NCBI RefSeq assembly: GCF_000495915.1
Contig: NZ_AOFQ01000005.1
Coordinates: 1-64,000 of the forward strand
Reading direction: 5' to 3'
Source: Stutzerimonas chloritidismutans AW-1
GTDB lineage: Bacteria; Pseudomonadota; Gammaproteobacteria; Pseudomonadales; Pseudomonadaceae
Length of the DNA stretch: 64,000 nt
The notes beneath the pieces are model-generated. The model saw nothing but the letters and a program-made list of their open reading frames with translations, had not been told where the DNA came from and did not search any database. Within the stretch, counting starts at the first letter, position 1; the number at the start of each line of letters is the position of its first letter. Shown here one piece after another: positions 38,139 to 47,653 of the stretch. The position numbers and the translations under genes were made by a program.

Positions 38139-38269
38139 CAGGTAAAGGCCGGTTCAGCCGCCTATCCCACAAGCCTTCCAAGCTTCCGAAAGTCGCGACC
38201 ATCAGAGCGCATCGCGAACGTGTGGATAGGGGCAAGACGCAAGGCGCCCCCGGAAGGGGCGCCTGCGGA

Positions 38270-38764
38270 CTACAACAAGCCGGCTTCGGCGAACGAGTAC
38301 GGGCTGCCCTTGCCGACGATGAAGTGATCCAGCACCCGGACATCGACGGTGGCCAGGGCGCTCTTCAGCCGCTCGGTGATCGCACGATCGGCGGCCGAGG
38401 GCTCGGTGTTCCCCGAGGGATGCTGATGCGCCAGGATCAGCGCCGAAGCGTTGAGCGCCAGCGCACGTTGGACCACCACCCTCGGATACACCGAAGTCTG
38501 GTCGACCGTGCCCTTGAACAGCGGCTCAAAGGCGAGCACCTGGTGCTGGTTGTCGAGAAACACGACGGCGAAGATTTCGTTCGGCTCCGCGACCAGTTTC
38601 AGGCGCAGGTAGTCGCGCACGGCGGCGGGACTGCCCAGCGCCGGACCGGCCTTGAACACGCGGTTCTCCAGCAGGGTGATGGCCTGCTGGATGATCCAGT
38701 CTTCGTGCTGGGCGGCGATCAGGGTGAGCGACTCCGGGCGGGAGTCGGCGATGGCAAGAGACAT
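38270..38764 (-). CDS. RadC/JAB-domain protein of ICE
   Basis: A 164-residue protein with the JAMM motif [14 protein letters not shown] near 125, a metal site as in RadC. GGAGGT precedes the ATG at 38764; the upstream extension of the frame is not protein-like. RadC-like genes are frequent in ICEs and islands, with unknown function. It separates the cassette from the mating-pair block. Confidence 0.88.
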   Translation of the reverse strand: MSLAIADSRPESLTLIAAQHEDWIIQQAITLLENRVFKAGPALGSPAAVRDYLRLKLVAEPNEIFAVVFLDNQHQVLAFEPLFKGTVDQTSVYPRVVVQRALALNASALILAHQHPSGNTEPSAADRAITERLKSALATVDVRVLDHFIVGKGSPYSFAEAGLL

Positions 38765-38959
38765 GGCGAACCTCCAATGGATGAGATCGGAGGGCGCCTG
38801 CCCCAGGAGGGCAAACCCTCCTGGGGACGATGGGGATGGAACGGGTGACGAGCGGGCATCCACCACCGCGGATGCGGTGGCTGTTCGCGTCAAGGGATGC
38901 GATGCGAACGGGTTTCGATCAACGCGGACGAGCCGCGCCGCAGCCTTGAAGATCGATGG

Positions 38960-39703
38960 CTACCTGGGCATGTCACCGGCGACGCCGGCGGGCATGTCTG
39001 GGGAATGGGCGGGTTCGGCTGCGGTCGTGCTGCCGGCGGCAAGCAGGTCGATGGCCGACAGCAAGGCATCGCCTTCGACGGGGCCGTGCAGCAGGAGGGT
39101 CTTGCCGGACTCGCGGTCGCGCAGTTGCAGAGCCGGCGTGGCCGCGATGCCCTGCTGTGCTGCTTCCGCCGCCTGGGCACGGATGACCGCATCGGGGCGA
39201 TCGCTGTCGAGACAACCCTGCATGGCTGGCGTGAGGTCGGGATAGCGCAGGCCCTCCGGCAGGCCCTGGCCGTCGCCACGGGTGTTCGAGTAGAGCCATG
39301 CCACGGCCTGCCAGAACGAGGCATGTCCGCCCGTCTCGCCCGCGCACTCGGCCAGGCGTGCCCCAGCAGTCGCGGCCGGCTCGTGCATGGACAGCGGCAG
39401 GTGGTGCCACTGCCAGTTCACCTCGGGATGGGCGTCGATCCAGCGCTTGAGCGCGGGGAAGTAGGCCCGGCAGTACGGACACTCCAGGTCGGCGTACCCG
39501 ACCACCGTGAAGCGCGCATCGGTACGGCCATACAGCCAGGGCGGGCCGGCCGGTTTCGACGCTTCGGACCCGGCGGCGGCCAGGGGCATGGACTCGGTTG
39601 CCGGATGCGGCACGCGCAGCAGCATCCACGAGGCAACCGCAATCGTCGCCACGATCAGCAGACCGATCCGGGGATGACGGCGGGCGGATGAAGGCATGCG
39701 CAT
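38960..39703 (-). CDS. DsbA-like thiol:disulfide protein of the transfer block
   Basis: A 247-residue exported protein: an N-terminal membrane signal (IGLLIVATIAVASWMLL), a thioredoxin fold with active site ECPYCRAYF near 72 and the cis-Pro loop ATPAL near 190. GGGAG precedes the ATG at 39703, 13 bp after the VirB4-like stop. Probably makes disulfides in the Cys-rich TraU-like and PFL_4711-like proteins in the periplasm; this partner assignment is inferred. Confidence 0.85.
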   Translation of the reverse strand: MRMPSSARRHPRIGLLIVATIAVASWMLLRVPHPATESMPLAAAGSEASKPAGPPWLYGRTDARFTVVGYADLECPYCRAYFPALKRWIDAHPEVNWQWHHLPLSMHEPAATAGARLAECAGETGGHASFWQAVAWLYSNTRGDGQGLPEGLRYPDLTPAMQGCLDSDRPDAVIRAQAAEAAQQGIAATPALQLRDRESGKTLLLHGPVEGDALLSAIDLLAAGSTTAAEPAHSPDMPAGVAGDMPR

Positions 39704-39716
39704 CGTGTCGCTCCCG

Positions 39717-42605
39717 TCAGGCCAGCGTGTCCAGCGCCAGGGGTTCGATGCCCCGCGCACGGTCGATCTTCTCGGCCACGCGGAAGGCGGCATCCAGCTC
39801 GCTGATGCCGTGCTGCTGCATCAACTGGAAGCGTTCGGCCTTCTCCTCGGGCTCGGTCATCGCCATCGCCAGGTAGAGGCTGGGCGGCACGGCGCGAAAC
39901 AGCACTTCCATCGACTTGGACAGGATGACGCCCTCGCTGAACTTGCCGGCCTCCTTGCGGGCCGAGAGCATCAGCGCCTTCTGCGAAGCGTTGAGTTCGC
40001 GGAAGCGCGCGATCTTCTCGACTTCATCGGGCGGCATCGACAGGCAGATCCACCACTCGATCATGTTGAGCATGGGCTCGGCCGCTTTCGGCAGGTCGTC
40101 CAGGTTCTGCGTGGCGAGCCAGAACCAGGCGCCGAGCTTGCGCCACATCTTGGTGATCTTGACCACGTAGGGCGCGAGCAGTGGGTTCTTGGTGATGATG
40201 TGGCCTTCGTCCGTCACGTTGATGATCGGGCGGCCCAGGAACTGGTCGCGCTCGGCGATGTTGTTGACGGTGTTGATGAGCGAGATGTAGGCAATCGAGA
40301 GTTGGGCGTTGTAGCCCTCGCGCGCGAAGGTGGCCAGGTCCACGATGGTGATGTCCGCCTCGGGCCACGGTGTGCCAGACCGGTCGAACATCTCGCCGTC
40401 CACACCCTGGCAGAACATGTCCATGGCGTCGGCCATCTCCAGCAGCCGTGCGCGCCGCATCTCCGGCAGCGTGGCGTCGCGGGCGCGCTCGCGCAGCGCG
40501 TCGCGCACATCGCGCGTGAGCACCGTGCGTTCGTCAGCCACGCAATGCTGGGCCGCATCGAGAATGCACTGGCGGATCAGGCTGCGGTCGGCGCGCGTCA
40601 TGCGCGCTTCCTCCTTGTCCTCGCCGCCGGTGATCATCAGTCGTGCAGTGATCTCCAGCTCGCCGAGCACGTCGCGCTGCTCATCGCCTTCCACGACCAT
40701 GCCGGCATCGGTCTGGTCTTCGTCGAGCGCATCGGCGTCCAGCGTCTGTACCTGGCTCGGCGTATCGACCAGGCGCCAGGCGTCGGCGAACGGCGCCAGA
40801 CTGACGCCCGCGCCGGGCGCGAGCTTCACCCGATGCACGGTGAGGCCCAGCCGTGCCGCGAAGTCGCCGAACAGGCCGAAGCTGTTGCCAGCCTCGACGA
40901 TGAACAAGCGCGGCCGATAGATCGCCGTCACCTGATTCAGGATGTTGTTGAGCGTCGCGCTCTTGCCCGAACCCGTGGGGCCGAACAGGAACAGGTGCGC
41001 GTTCATCTGCCGGTCGAGGCGGTTCAACGGATCGAAGGTGATCGGGCCCCCGCCGCGGTTGAAGAACGTGATGCCCGGATGCCCCGTGCCCTGGCTGCGG
41101 CCCCAGACCGGCGCCAGGTTCGCCGCGTGTTGCGCGAACATGAGCTGGGTGTACCACTGGCGCTTGTCGGCCGCCGGATCGAACACGCACGGCAGCCAGC
41201 GCAGATAGCTGTTCAGCGGCGCCACCTCGTCCTCTTCGCGTACCGGTTGCAGACCGGCGTTGAGCATCACGTTGACGAGCTGCAGGCCGCGCGCATCGAG
41301 CTGGGCCAGGTCGCGGCCGCGCAGGTAGAACGCCAGCGTGCCGCGGTAGAGCTTGTGCGCGCTGCCGATCAGGCCGCGCGCCTGCTGCACGTCCTGCCGG
41401 GTCTGCTCCGAGGCCAGGGTCTCGCCGACGGCCTTCCTGGCGAGGTGGTTGAGGTGCGCCTCCAGCACGTCCTGGGGCGTGGCGACCAGCGTCAGGCACA
41501 TCACCGTGTCCTCGGGCATCTGGTCGAACAGCGCGTTCATGGCATCGCCGCCCTTGCGCGTCTCGCCCGTCAGATGGCCCGTCACGGGTGGCGTGCGCAG
41601 GCGATCCATCACGATCACCCGATGCGGCATGCCGTCGAAGAACCACAGGCCGTTGGGCACGTCCGAACGTGGCTGGCCGAAGAACAGGCGCTGCGCGAAG
41701 TCGGTGCCGCTGGCGAGTTCGATCTCGCCCTCCTCCCGCTCTTCCGGGTAGCGGGTCAGCGCGTAGAAGCGTTCCCGATCTTCGGCAGTGGCGCCGAGCA
41801 AAGTCGGATTCGGGTTGAACCAGCGCAGCAGCCAGGCGTGGATGTCCGCCGCGCCGAGACGCCGGGCTTTCACGCCGGCATTCGCCAGCCCGCCGACGAG
41901 GCGGTCGCAGATCGTCGTCAGCGCCTGCTCGGGCGACTGGCCGCGCCGCGAAGCCGGGGCCGCGGACGTGCGGCGGTAGACCACCATGCGCACGCGCCGG
42001 ACCTGACCGCGCCACGGCAGGCGCGTCACCGTGGTGTCCTCGAACAAGCCACCCGGCTTGGCGATGGCCCGCAGATGATGGGCGAAGAAGCGCAGGTAGA
42101 AGTCGCTGAACGCACTGCCCTGCGCACGCGGCTGCAGATAGTTCGCCAGGGAGCGCAGATAGTTGTCCCAGTCGGCCTCGTCCTGGGCGTAGAGCTGCAC
42201 CACCCAGGGGTTGTCGTCCAACTCGTCGAAGGAGTCCTGCAGGGCGTTCTCCAGCGCATCGCGCGCCTGCCATAGCCAGGCCATCTCGCGGCCCTCGGTG
42301 CCGACCGGCGCCAGCTCGAAGAAGGCCGCCACCGACTGGCCATCTTCCAGCAACATGCACTTGCTGCCGGGCAGGTACTCGACCCAGGGCAGCAAGTCCG
42401 CGAACGACGGCGCGACGCCATAGAGCGCATCGTGGTCGGCCTGGGTGGCCGGCCTGCGCCGGCCCCGGCCGAGCGCGCTGCCCGGCTCGGCGACACCCTG
42501 TGCCACCAAGGCCGCCACGTGCCGTGCCCAGGCATCATCGATCGCATCCACGGCGTCAGCAGGCGATGCGTCGCCCTTGCGTGACCACGACAGCGACCAG
42601 GCCAT
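39717..42605 (-). CDS. VirB4/TraC-like conjugative transfer ATPase
   Basis: A 962-residue ATPase that powers the type IV secretion machine at the inner membrane. Walker A is GPTGSGKSATLN near residue 550 and the Walker B-like region is INVTDEGHIITKN near 800; DLPKAAEPMLNM follows in the typical C-terminal domain. Order beside the PFL_4705 lipoprotein and size fit the TIGR03744 family. It overlaps the lipoprotein gene by one base. Confidence 0.93.
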   Translation of the reverse strand: MAWSLSWSRKGDASPADAVDAIDDAWARHVAALVAQGVAEPGSALGRGRRRPATQADHDALYGVAPSFADLLPWVEYLPGSKCMLLEDGQSVAAFFELAPVGTEGREMAWLWQARDALENALQDSFDELDDNPWVVQLYAQDEADWDNYLRSLANYLQPRAQGSAFSDFYLRFFAHHLRAIAKPGGLFEDTTVTRLPWRGQVRRVRMVVYRRTSAAPASRRGQSPEQALTTICDRLVGGLANAGVKARRLGAADIHAWLLRWFNPNPTLLGATAEDRERFYALTRYPEEREEGEIELASGTDFAQRLFFGQPRSDVPNGLWFFDGMPHRVIVMDRLRTPPVTGHLTGETRKGGDAMNALFDQMPEDTVMCLTLVATPQDVLEAHLNHLARKAVGETLASEQTRQDVQQARGLIGSAHKLYRGTLAFYLRGRDLAQLDARGLQLVNVMLNAGLQPVREEDEVAPLNSYLRWLPCVFDPAADKRQWYTQLMFAQHAANLAPVWGRSQGTGHPGITFFNRGGGPITFDPLNRLDRQMNAHLFLFGPTGSGKSATLNNILNQVTAIYRPRLFIVEAGNSFGLFGDFAARLGLTVHRVKLAPGAGVSLAPFADAWRLVDTPSQVQTLDADALDEDQTDAGMVVEGDEQRDVLGELEITARLMITGGEDKEEARMTRADRSLIRQCILDAAQHCVADERTVLTRDVRDALRERARDATLPEMRRARLLEMADAMDMFCQGVDGEMFDRSGTPWPEADITIVDLATFAREGYNAQLSIAYISLINTVNNIAERDQFLGRPIINVTDEGHIITKNPLLAPYVVKITKMWRKLGAWFWLATQNLDDLPKAAEPMLNMIEWWICLSMPPDEVEKIARFRELNASQKALMLSARKEAGKFSEGVILSKSMEVLFRAVPPSLYLAMAMTEPEEKAERFQLMQQHGISELDAAFRVAEKIDRARGIEPLALDTLA

Positions 42606-43039
42606 CAGTAGTCCTCCACGCGCTCGCCCGGCATCGCGTACTGCACGCGCTGGTAGAGCGGGAACACCGTGCTGTAGCCGGGCACCGGAACCGGGTCGGT
42701 GCCCGCCAGGTGCGGGAACACGTACATCACCAGGTCGGGGTTCGGCAGGCGGTGGAACTGGCGGTAAATCTCGTTCTGCGCGGTGCGGGTGTAGCGCGCC
42801 TGCACGCCGGGCGCCGCCTGCACATCGGCCTCGGCCAGCGGCCGGCGCAGGCCCTGGCGCGCATCGAGCAGTTGCCGCGCGGCCTGGCCGCCGCCCGCGC
42901 TGCCGCCGGTCTCCCGATGCCAGATGTCGAGCATGGTGCTGTCGCCGTGCGGCAGCAGCTTCTCCTTGCTGGTAGCGCAGCCGCCGAGCAGGGTGGCCGC
43001 CAGCAGCACGGCGGCCGCGTCAATCCAGATCCGAGGCAT
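42605..43039 (-). CDS. Conjugal transfer lipoprotein, TIGR03751 family
   Basis: A 144-residue lipoprotein with signal AAAVLLAATLLGGC, so Cys21 is the lipidated residue. The C-terminal half has YRQFHRLPNPDLVMYVFPH. By position it corresponds to TraV-like outer membrane lipoproteins. Overlaps its neighbours on both sides. Confidence 0.88.
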   Translation of the reverse strand: MPRIWIDAAAVLLAATLLGGCATSKEKLLPHGDSTMLDIWHRETGGSAGGGQAARQLLDARQGLRRPLAEADVQAAPGVQARYTRTAQNEIYRQFHRLPNPDLVMYVFPHLAGTDPVPVPGYSTVFPLYQRVQYAMPGERVEDY

Positions 43040-44453
43040 GGGCTTCTCCGGTGCGGTGGTGAACCCGACGCCCCTTGGCGTCGTAGTCGATGTCGAGCGG
43101 CTGCTCCAGATGCACGGCCACCTTGGCGCCGGGCTGCACGTAGACCGCCGCGAAGGCCTGGCCGTAGAGCTTGTTGACCCAATCGGCCATGTCGCGCACG
43201 CCGCCCGCGAGGATGCGGCCCATCGCTTCGTTGCCGCTGATGCCGACGGTGCCCAGCGAGCCGTTGCTGTTGGCGACCACGGCCACGCTGCCGTTGTCGG
43301 ACTTGATGAGCGAGGCCGCGCCGGCGCCGGCTGCGGTGATGAGCGCCTGGCTGCCCAGGTACTGCTGGGCGTTGCTGCGTCGCTCGCCGCTGACGCACGG
43401 AATGCCGTAGGGGTCGCTGATCCAGCCCAGGCCGCCCTGGATGCTGGCGCCGTTGTGCCCCGAGTTGCCGCTGTTGCTGCCGCCCTTGCTGCTGTCCTCC
43501 GGCACCGTGCGGATGGTGCCGTCCTGGAACACGAACGTGACCGAGCGGATTTGCCCGCGCACGCACGAGAGCGTCCAGTCGCCCGAGGCCGTGCCGCTGA
43601 CCACGGCGCCGGCCACGTCGGGGATGTCGATGCCGTTGGCCGTGAGGTTGTCCAGGCCGATCAACACCTTGAACGGGTACGGGTCGTTGACGGTTCCGTC
43701 GATCGGCACGCGCCCGATCAGCGCCGTCATGGCAACCGACCCCATGAGCGTCGAGTTCGACGGCACGGTGTAGACCGCCTTCGTGGATGCGCCCACCGCG
43801 CGGCTGCCAACGTCGGCGACGGATTCCACTGCGGCCGACAGGCTTTTCTGGGCCGGCCCGAAGCTCAGGGGAAAGCTCGGCTCCTTGTTGCCATTCTTGG
43901 CGTCGACCTTGGCATCGTCGGGCTCGACCCACTGCGTGCCACTGGTGCTGCGGTTGAAGCGCTTGCTGTCACCCTCTTCCAGCCCCAGCCCGACGGGCAG
44001 GTCGGACGGGCCACCCTTGCCGGCAAGGCCGTCCAGTTGCCGCTGCAGATCCTGCAGCAGCCCCTGGGTCTGCTGCCTGTCGCTGGCCACCTGATTGCGC
44101 TCCTGCTCCAGGCGGTTGCGCTCGCCTTCCAGCGCGCTTTGGATGCGTTGGTCGATCGCGCTTTCCCGCGCACGCAGGCGCTCGTTCTCGGCCTTGTGCT
44201 GCTTGTTGTCGCCGAGCGCGCTCTGCAGCTCGGTGCGCAACTGCTTCACCTGGGCCACCAGCGTGGCGACGGTATCGCGCGGCGTGTCGCCTGCGATGCC
44301 CAGGGCTTTCATCTCCTCGGGCGTGAGCGTACTGGCCGCGCCCTTGGGGGCGGGCTGGCCGCCGGGGGCGCCGGAGAACAGTTTGACGCCGACGAACACC
44401 AGCAGCAGCGCCATCGGGATCAGCAGCCACTTGAGCAGCGGATTACTTTTCAT
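43020..44453 (-). CDS. TraB-like ICE protein, TIGR03752 family
   Basis: A 477-residue inner membrane protein, start MKSNPLLKWLLIPMALLL at 44453. One transmembrane helix, then a coiled coil at about 60-145 (TLVAQVKQLRTELQSALG and Gln-rich repeats), then a beta-rich domain (VYTVPSNSTLMGSVAMTALIG) as in TraB/VirB10. It should span to the outer membrane channel as the core complex scaffold. Overlaps the lipoprotein gene by 20 bases. Confidence 0.88.
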   Translation of the reverse strand: MKSNPLLKWLLIPMALLLVFVGVKLFSGAPGGQPAPKGAASTLTPEEMKALGIAGDTPRDTVATLVAQVKQLRTELQSALGDNKQHKAENERLRARESAIDQRIQSALEGERNRLEQERNQVASDRQQTQGLLQDLQRQLDGLAGKGGPSDLPVGLGLEEGDSKRFNRSTSGTQWVEPDDAKVDAKNGNKEPSFPLSFGPAQKSLSAAVESVADVGSRAVGASTKAVYTVPSNSTLMGSVAMTALIGRVPIDGTVNDPYPFKVLIGLDNLTANGIDIPDVAGAVVSGTASGDWTLSCVRGQIRSVTFVFQDGTIRTVPEDSSKGGSNSGNSGHNGASIQGGLGWISDPYGIPCVSGERRSNAQQYLGSQALITAAGAGAASLIKSDNGSVAVVANSNGSLGTVGISGNEAMGRILAGGVRDMADWVNKLYGQAFAAVYVQPGAKVAVHLEQPLDIDYDAKGRRVHHRTGEAHASDLD

Positions 44454-45357
44454 CGCGCGCTCCTCCGGTCGAGCCGGCCGCGGCGGCCGGCGGCAGGTTC
44501 GCGGTGGCATCGATCGGGCTCAGCGCCGGCAGCAGCGACTCGGCCAGGCCGTGGCCGCGCGTGACCAGGTAGAGCACCGTGGTGTCGGACGGGGTGCCGG
44601 CCGGCCCCAGGTTCGGATGCTGGAAGGTCGCCGCCACGAAGTTCCCCTGCAGGGCGCGCGGGTCGAGGTCGAGCCAACGCGCGGCGGTGTTGGTGAGTCG
44701 CACGGCCGTCACCCACTGGTCTTCCAGGCGCCACGCGGCCAATGCCCGCGCGTGCACCGGCAGCGTCGGCAGCAAGGTGTCCAGCGCGAAGCCACGGCGC
44801 AGGTTCACGCGCCCGATGCCGGCGACTGGCTCGACGGTGCGCAGCGGCGCGTACAGGTTCTGTGCGGCATGGCGCGTCAGCACGACCGGTACCGGCGTTT
44901 CGCGCCGGGGAACGGGTTTGTCCGCGGGCGCATCGGCCCGCTCGTCCGCACCGCTTGCTGCACTGCCGCCGTAGCGCTTCGCGGGGGCTTCCGCTTCCAC
45001 GATGCGCACCGGCTCCAGCGGCGCCTGGCCGTCCTTCGCCGGCTCGGCGGCGATGTCGAGCAGGATCAGCGCGCCGGACTCCACGTCCTGCAGTTGCAGC
45101 CGCGTGGGCGGAATCGGCTCGCTCGCCCGCAGGTAGATCGCGCCGCCCGCACTCTGCACGCGCAGGTGATCGCCGACGCTGGCCGGCACGCCGACGCGCA
45201 CATTGCGGTCGATGAAGACCACGCGCTCCTGGCCGACCACCAGCGGCACCGGCAGGGGCAGCCGCTCCCAGCGCAGGATTTCCACGGCCTGGCTGGCCGG
45301 CACGAAACCGAGGATCAGCAGGACGCCGGCCAGGGCCGACAAGGCAACGGGCTTCAT
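44443..45357 (-). CDS. TraK-like ICE protein, TIGR03749 family
   Basis: A 304-residue exported protein with signal ALSALAGVLLILGFVPASQA. Start at 45357 fits the signal. The frame continues upstream only as an antisense-free shadow of the next gene. The N-terminal beta-rich part (ERLPLPVPLVVGQERVVFID) resembles TraK/VirB9 secretin-like proteins. Overlaps the TIGR03752 gene by 11 bases. Confidence 0.86.
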   Translation of the reverse strand: MKPVALSALAGVLLILGFVPASQAVEILRWERLPLPVPLVVGQERVVFIDRNVRVGVPASVGDHLRVQSAGGAIYLRASEPIPPTRLQLQDVESGALILLDIAAEPAKDGQAPLEPVRIVEAEAPAKRYGGSAASGADERADAPADKPVPRRETPVPVVLTRHAAQNLYAPLRTVEPVAGIGRVNLRRGFALDTLLPTLPVHARALAAWRLEDQWVTAVRLTNTAARWLDLDPRALQGNFVAATFQHPNLGPAGTPSDTTVLYLVTRGHGLAESLLPALSPIDATANLPPAAAAGSTGGARDEK

Positions 45358-46046
45358 GGGGAGTCTCCCTGCAGGTGGCCGGAGGCGTTGGCGGGCGCGC
45401 CGGCCTGGGTCGGCGTCGGCGGCGGTTCGATGCGCTGGGGTGCGCCGGCGTAGCAGTCCAGCGCCAGGCCGAAGGGGTTGCGCTCGGGGTCTATGTCCAG
45501 CCGGACGACCTTGATGGGGTAGCGCACCAGGGCGCGCTTGACCTGCTCGGAGCCGTAGTATTCGTCCGCGCTCACGTCGAGCGTGACGATCCAATCGCGG
45601 TCGGAGAGCACCTTGACGCGCGTGGCCGGATCATCGCCGTAGCCGCGACCGGGAATCTCGTAGATGCCGCGCACGCGTTGACGCAGCTCGCCACTGGCGC
45701 GCCGGTACTCGTAGTCCTGTTGCAGGAAGGCCCGGCAGCTCGGCGTCAGGTAGGCCGACAGCGCGCGCAGGTTGCGCGGGTAGTCTTCTTCGCCGTTCGT
45801 GGGCCAGCGCTGTACCTGCTGCCAGATGTAGAACGAGAAGGCGTACACACTCTCGGGCGGCACGTCCCACCACTTGCGCATGCTGCCCGAGCGCAGGTCC
45901 GGCGGCACATGGATGGTGAGACTCTTCGGCGCACTCCACCAACCGAAGCCGAGCAGCAGCGCCACCACGAACAACGCGCCGGCCCCCAGACGCAGCGTCT
46001 TCACGTGCGCCTGCAGGTGCGCAACCTCGTTCTTGAAACGGCTCAT
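45354..46046 (-). CDS. TraE-like ICE protein, TIGR03746 family
   Basis: A 230-residue membrane protein with one N-terminal helix (LGAGALFVVALLLGFGWW) and a periplasmic domain with WDVPPESVYAFSFYIWQQ. Start MSRFKNEVAHLQAH at 46046; the long upstream extension overlaps the TraL-like gene. Equivalent to TraE/VirB5-8-like core components. Overlaps both neighbours by four bases. Confidence 0.87.
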   Translation of the reverse strand: MSRFKNEVAHLQAHVKTLRLGAGALFVVALLLGFGWWSAPKSLTIHVPPDLRSGSMRKWWDVPPESVYAFSFYIWQQVQRWPTNGEEDYPRNLRALSAYLTPSCRAFLQQDYEYRRASGELRQRVRGIYEIPGRGYGDDPATRVKVLSDRDWIVTLDVSADEYYGSEQVKRALVRYPIKVVRLDIDPERNPFGLALDCYAGAPQRIEPPPTPTQAGAPANASGHLQGDSP

Positions 46047-46453
46047 GGCGCACCTCGATCGGCATTGCGCCGGGTCGTCCAGTAGCCCGAGCGGGTGATG
46101 AGGCGCTGGCCGCCCAGTAGCGCCGCCAGCGCCGGGTGCCGCAATGCCAGCCGCCACTGGAGCTGCCGGTACAGCCAGGTGTCGGGCCGGCCGCGCTTCT
46201 GTGCGCGCAGGAAACCACCTCCGACGAAGACGCCCAGCGCGATGCCGGCGACGATCAGCGTGGGCACCATGGCGATGCTGTGCGTGAGCCAGGCCAGCGG
46301 CAGGCCGAGCGCGAACCCGGCTGCGGCCGACAGGCCGGCGCAGATCCACAACTCGTCGGCGGTCAGCCCGCGCACGACCACCGGCTGGCGGTTCAGCCGG
46401 TGCGGCAGGAAGGTCACCAGCGTGTCGCGCGGGGTCTCCGAAGGGACGGCCAT
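46043..46453 (-). CDS. TraL-like ICE protein, TIGR03750 family
   Basis: A 136-residue protein with two hydrophobic helices (AAGFALGLPLAWLTHSIAMV and PTLIVAGIALGVFVGG) and a basic C-terminus. The opening LPHRLNRQPVVVRGLTADE is typical of the family, related to TraL/VirB3 pilus assembly proteins. Confidence 0.87.
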   Translation of the reverse strand: MAVPSETPRDTLVTFLPHRLNRQPVVVRGLTADELWICAGLSAAAGFALGLPLAWLTHSIAMVPTLIVAGIALGVFVGGGFLRAQKRGRPDTWLYRQLQWRLALRHPALAALLGGQRLITRSGYWTTRRNADRGAP

Positions 46454-46465
46454 CGCTTGCCGCCC

Positions 46466-46834
46466 TCACAGCACGCCGGTGGCCTTGGTGAGCAGCCAGA
46501 TGCCGACCACCAGCAGGATCGCGCCCACGGCGACCGTCAGGCCGAACTGGCCCCAGGTGGCGCGGCCGGTGTGGATCTCCGAGTAGCGCGTGTAGGCGTG
46601 ATAGCAGACACCGACGAACATCGAGGCGACCACGAGCAGCGCGATCAGCAGCACGATGTCGTAGCCGTAGTTCTGCAAGGTCTGCAGGATGCCGCTGCCT
46701 TGGCCGCGCGAAGGGTCCTCCATGGTCGGCAGGCCCTGCGCGAAGGCCGACAGCGGCAGGCCCGCGAGCGCCAGCGGTAGCAGCAGTGCGGCGATGCGGG
46801 ACGGAATGCGATGGGATGTCGATGACGTGTTCAT
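46466..46834 (-). CDS. TraA-like pilin/membrane protein, TIGR03745 family
   Basis: A 122-residue protein with signal sequence (IAALLLPLALAGLPLSAFA) and two helices (DIVLLIALLVVASMFVGV and LTVAVGAILLVVGIWLL), the two-helix pilin layout. Likely the pilus subunit or a close analogue. Confidence 0.84.
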   Translation of the reverse strand: MNTSSTSHRIPSRIAALLLPLALAGLPLSAFAQGLPTMEDPSRGQGSGILQTLQNYGYDIVLLIALLVVASMFVGVCYHAYTRYSEIHTGRATWGQFGLTVAVGAILLVVGIWLLTKATGVL

Positions 46835-46856
46835 GGCGTTTGGCCTTTCGTGACGG

Positions 46857-47096
46857 TCAGGAGAGGAGGAAGAAGGTCAGCACCAGGTAAATCGCCACGA
46901 AGCGCACGACGACGGCGAGAAACTGACGCTCGGTGATGCGGTGCTCGGCCCAGCCGACGTAGGCGGTGCGCATGGCCCACACGCCCCACAGCAGCAACAC
47001 GGCGAACACGAAAGCGAGCACCACGGCAGAGACGGCCGAAGGCGCGAAGCCGCCGTTGGCCTGGAAGGCGGCGACCTGATCGGCAGAGGGCGTCAT
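46857..47096 (-). CDS. ICE membrane protein, TIGR03758 family
   Basis: A 79-residue protein with two hydrophobic helices (VSAVVLAFVFAVLLLWGVW and VVVRFVAIYLVLTFFLLS) joined by a short charged loop. Small, conserved between the RAQPRD and TraA-like genes in this ICE family. Overlaps the RAQPRD gene by four bases. Confidence 0.85.
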   Translation of the reverse strand: MTPSADQVAAFQANGGFAPSAVSAVVLAFVFAVLLLWGVWAMRTAYVGWAEHRITERQFLAVVVRFVAIYLVLTFFLLS

Positions 47097-47458
47097 GGCG
47101 ATGGCTCGTCGTCGTCGTCGTCGGCGCGGTCACGGCGGACGTAATCGCCGGCCAGCGGGACGGGATCGCGCGGCTGGGCGCGCTGGGGCACGAGGTAGTC
47201 CTGCAGGCCGGCGCGAACGCGCTTCAGGTCTGAGCGCAGTCGGGCGTAGTCGAAGTGATAGCGGGCGCGTTCCTGCGGAGCGGTACTGGCGGCGTGCTCG
47301 GCGAGGCGGTCGATCAGATTGAGCTGGCGGGCGAGCGCGGCGATCTGCTCACGCTCCGGAGTGTCCTCGGCAATGGCGGGTTGCAGGGCCGAGAGCGACA
47401 CGGCCAGCAGCACGGCCAGCGAAGGCCAGGCGGATGCGCGGCGGTTGGTCTGTCCCAT
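47093..47458 (-). CDS. RAQPRD family ICE protein
   Basis: A 121-residue exported protein with a signal (LAVLLAVSLSALQPAIA) and the family-defining string RAQPRD near residue 96, followed by an acidic tail (DRADDDDDEPSP). In related elements the upstream genes of this operon include a TIGR03747-like membrane protein and the TraD coupling protein; here the defence island follows instead. Confidence 0.92.
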   Translation of the reverse strand: MGQTNRRASAWPSLAVLLAVSLSALQPAIAEDTPEREQIAALARQLNLIDRLAEHAASTAPQERARYHFDYARLRSDLKRVRAGLQDYLVPQRAQPRDPVPLAGDYVRRDRADDDDDEPSP

Positions 47459-47653
47459 CGTGCCATTCCCAAGTGAAGCGAATGGCCTTGATGCTGTGTC
47501 CCTTGCTCGGCTCGCGCCGCAATCAAACGGAACCGGTGGTCAACCGTATTTCAGAAGTGTTGCTTGATCTGCTAGCCAACGCTCTATCTACTGTCACGTA
47601 GCAGGGCAAGCAATCCCTCCTTACCCGCTTCGACCATCAAACTATTTCCTTGC

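Noticed and set aside
39696-42275. 859-codon open frame opposite the VirB4-like gene
   Set aside because: Arg/His/Gln/Val-biased antisense frame with no motif; the VirB4-like gene has Walker motifs and the expected neighbours.
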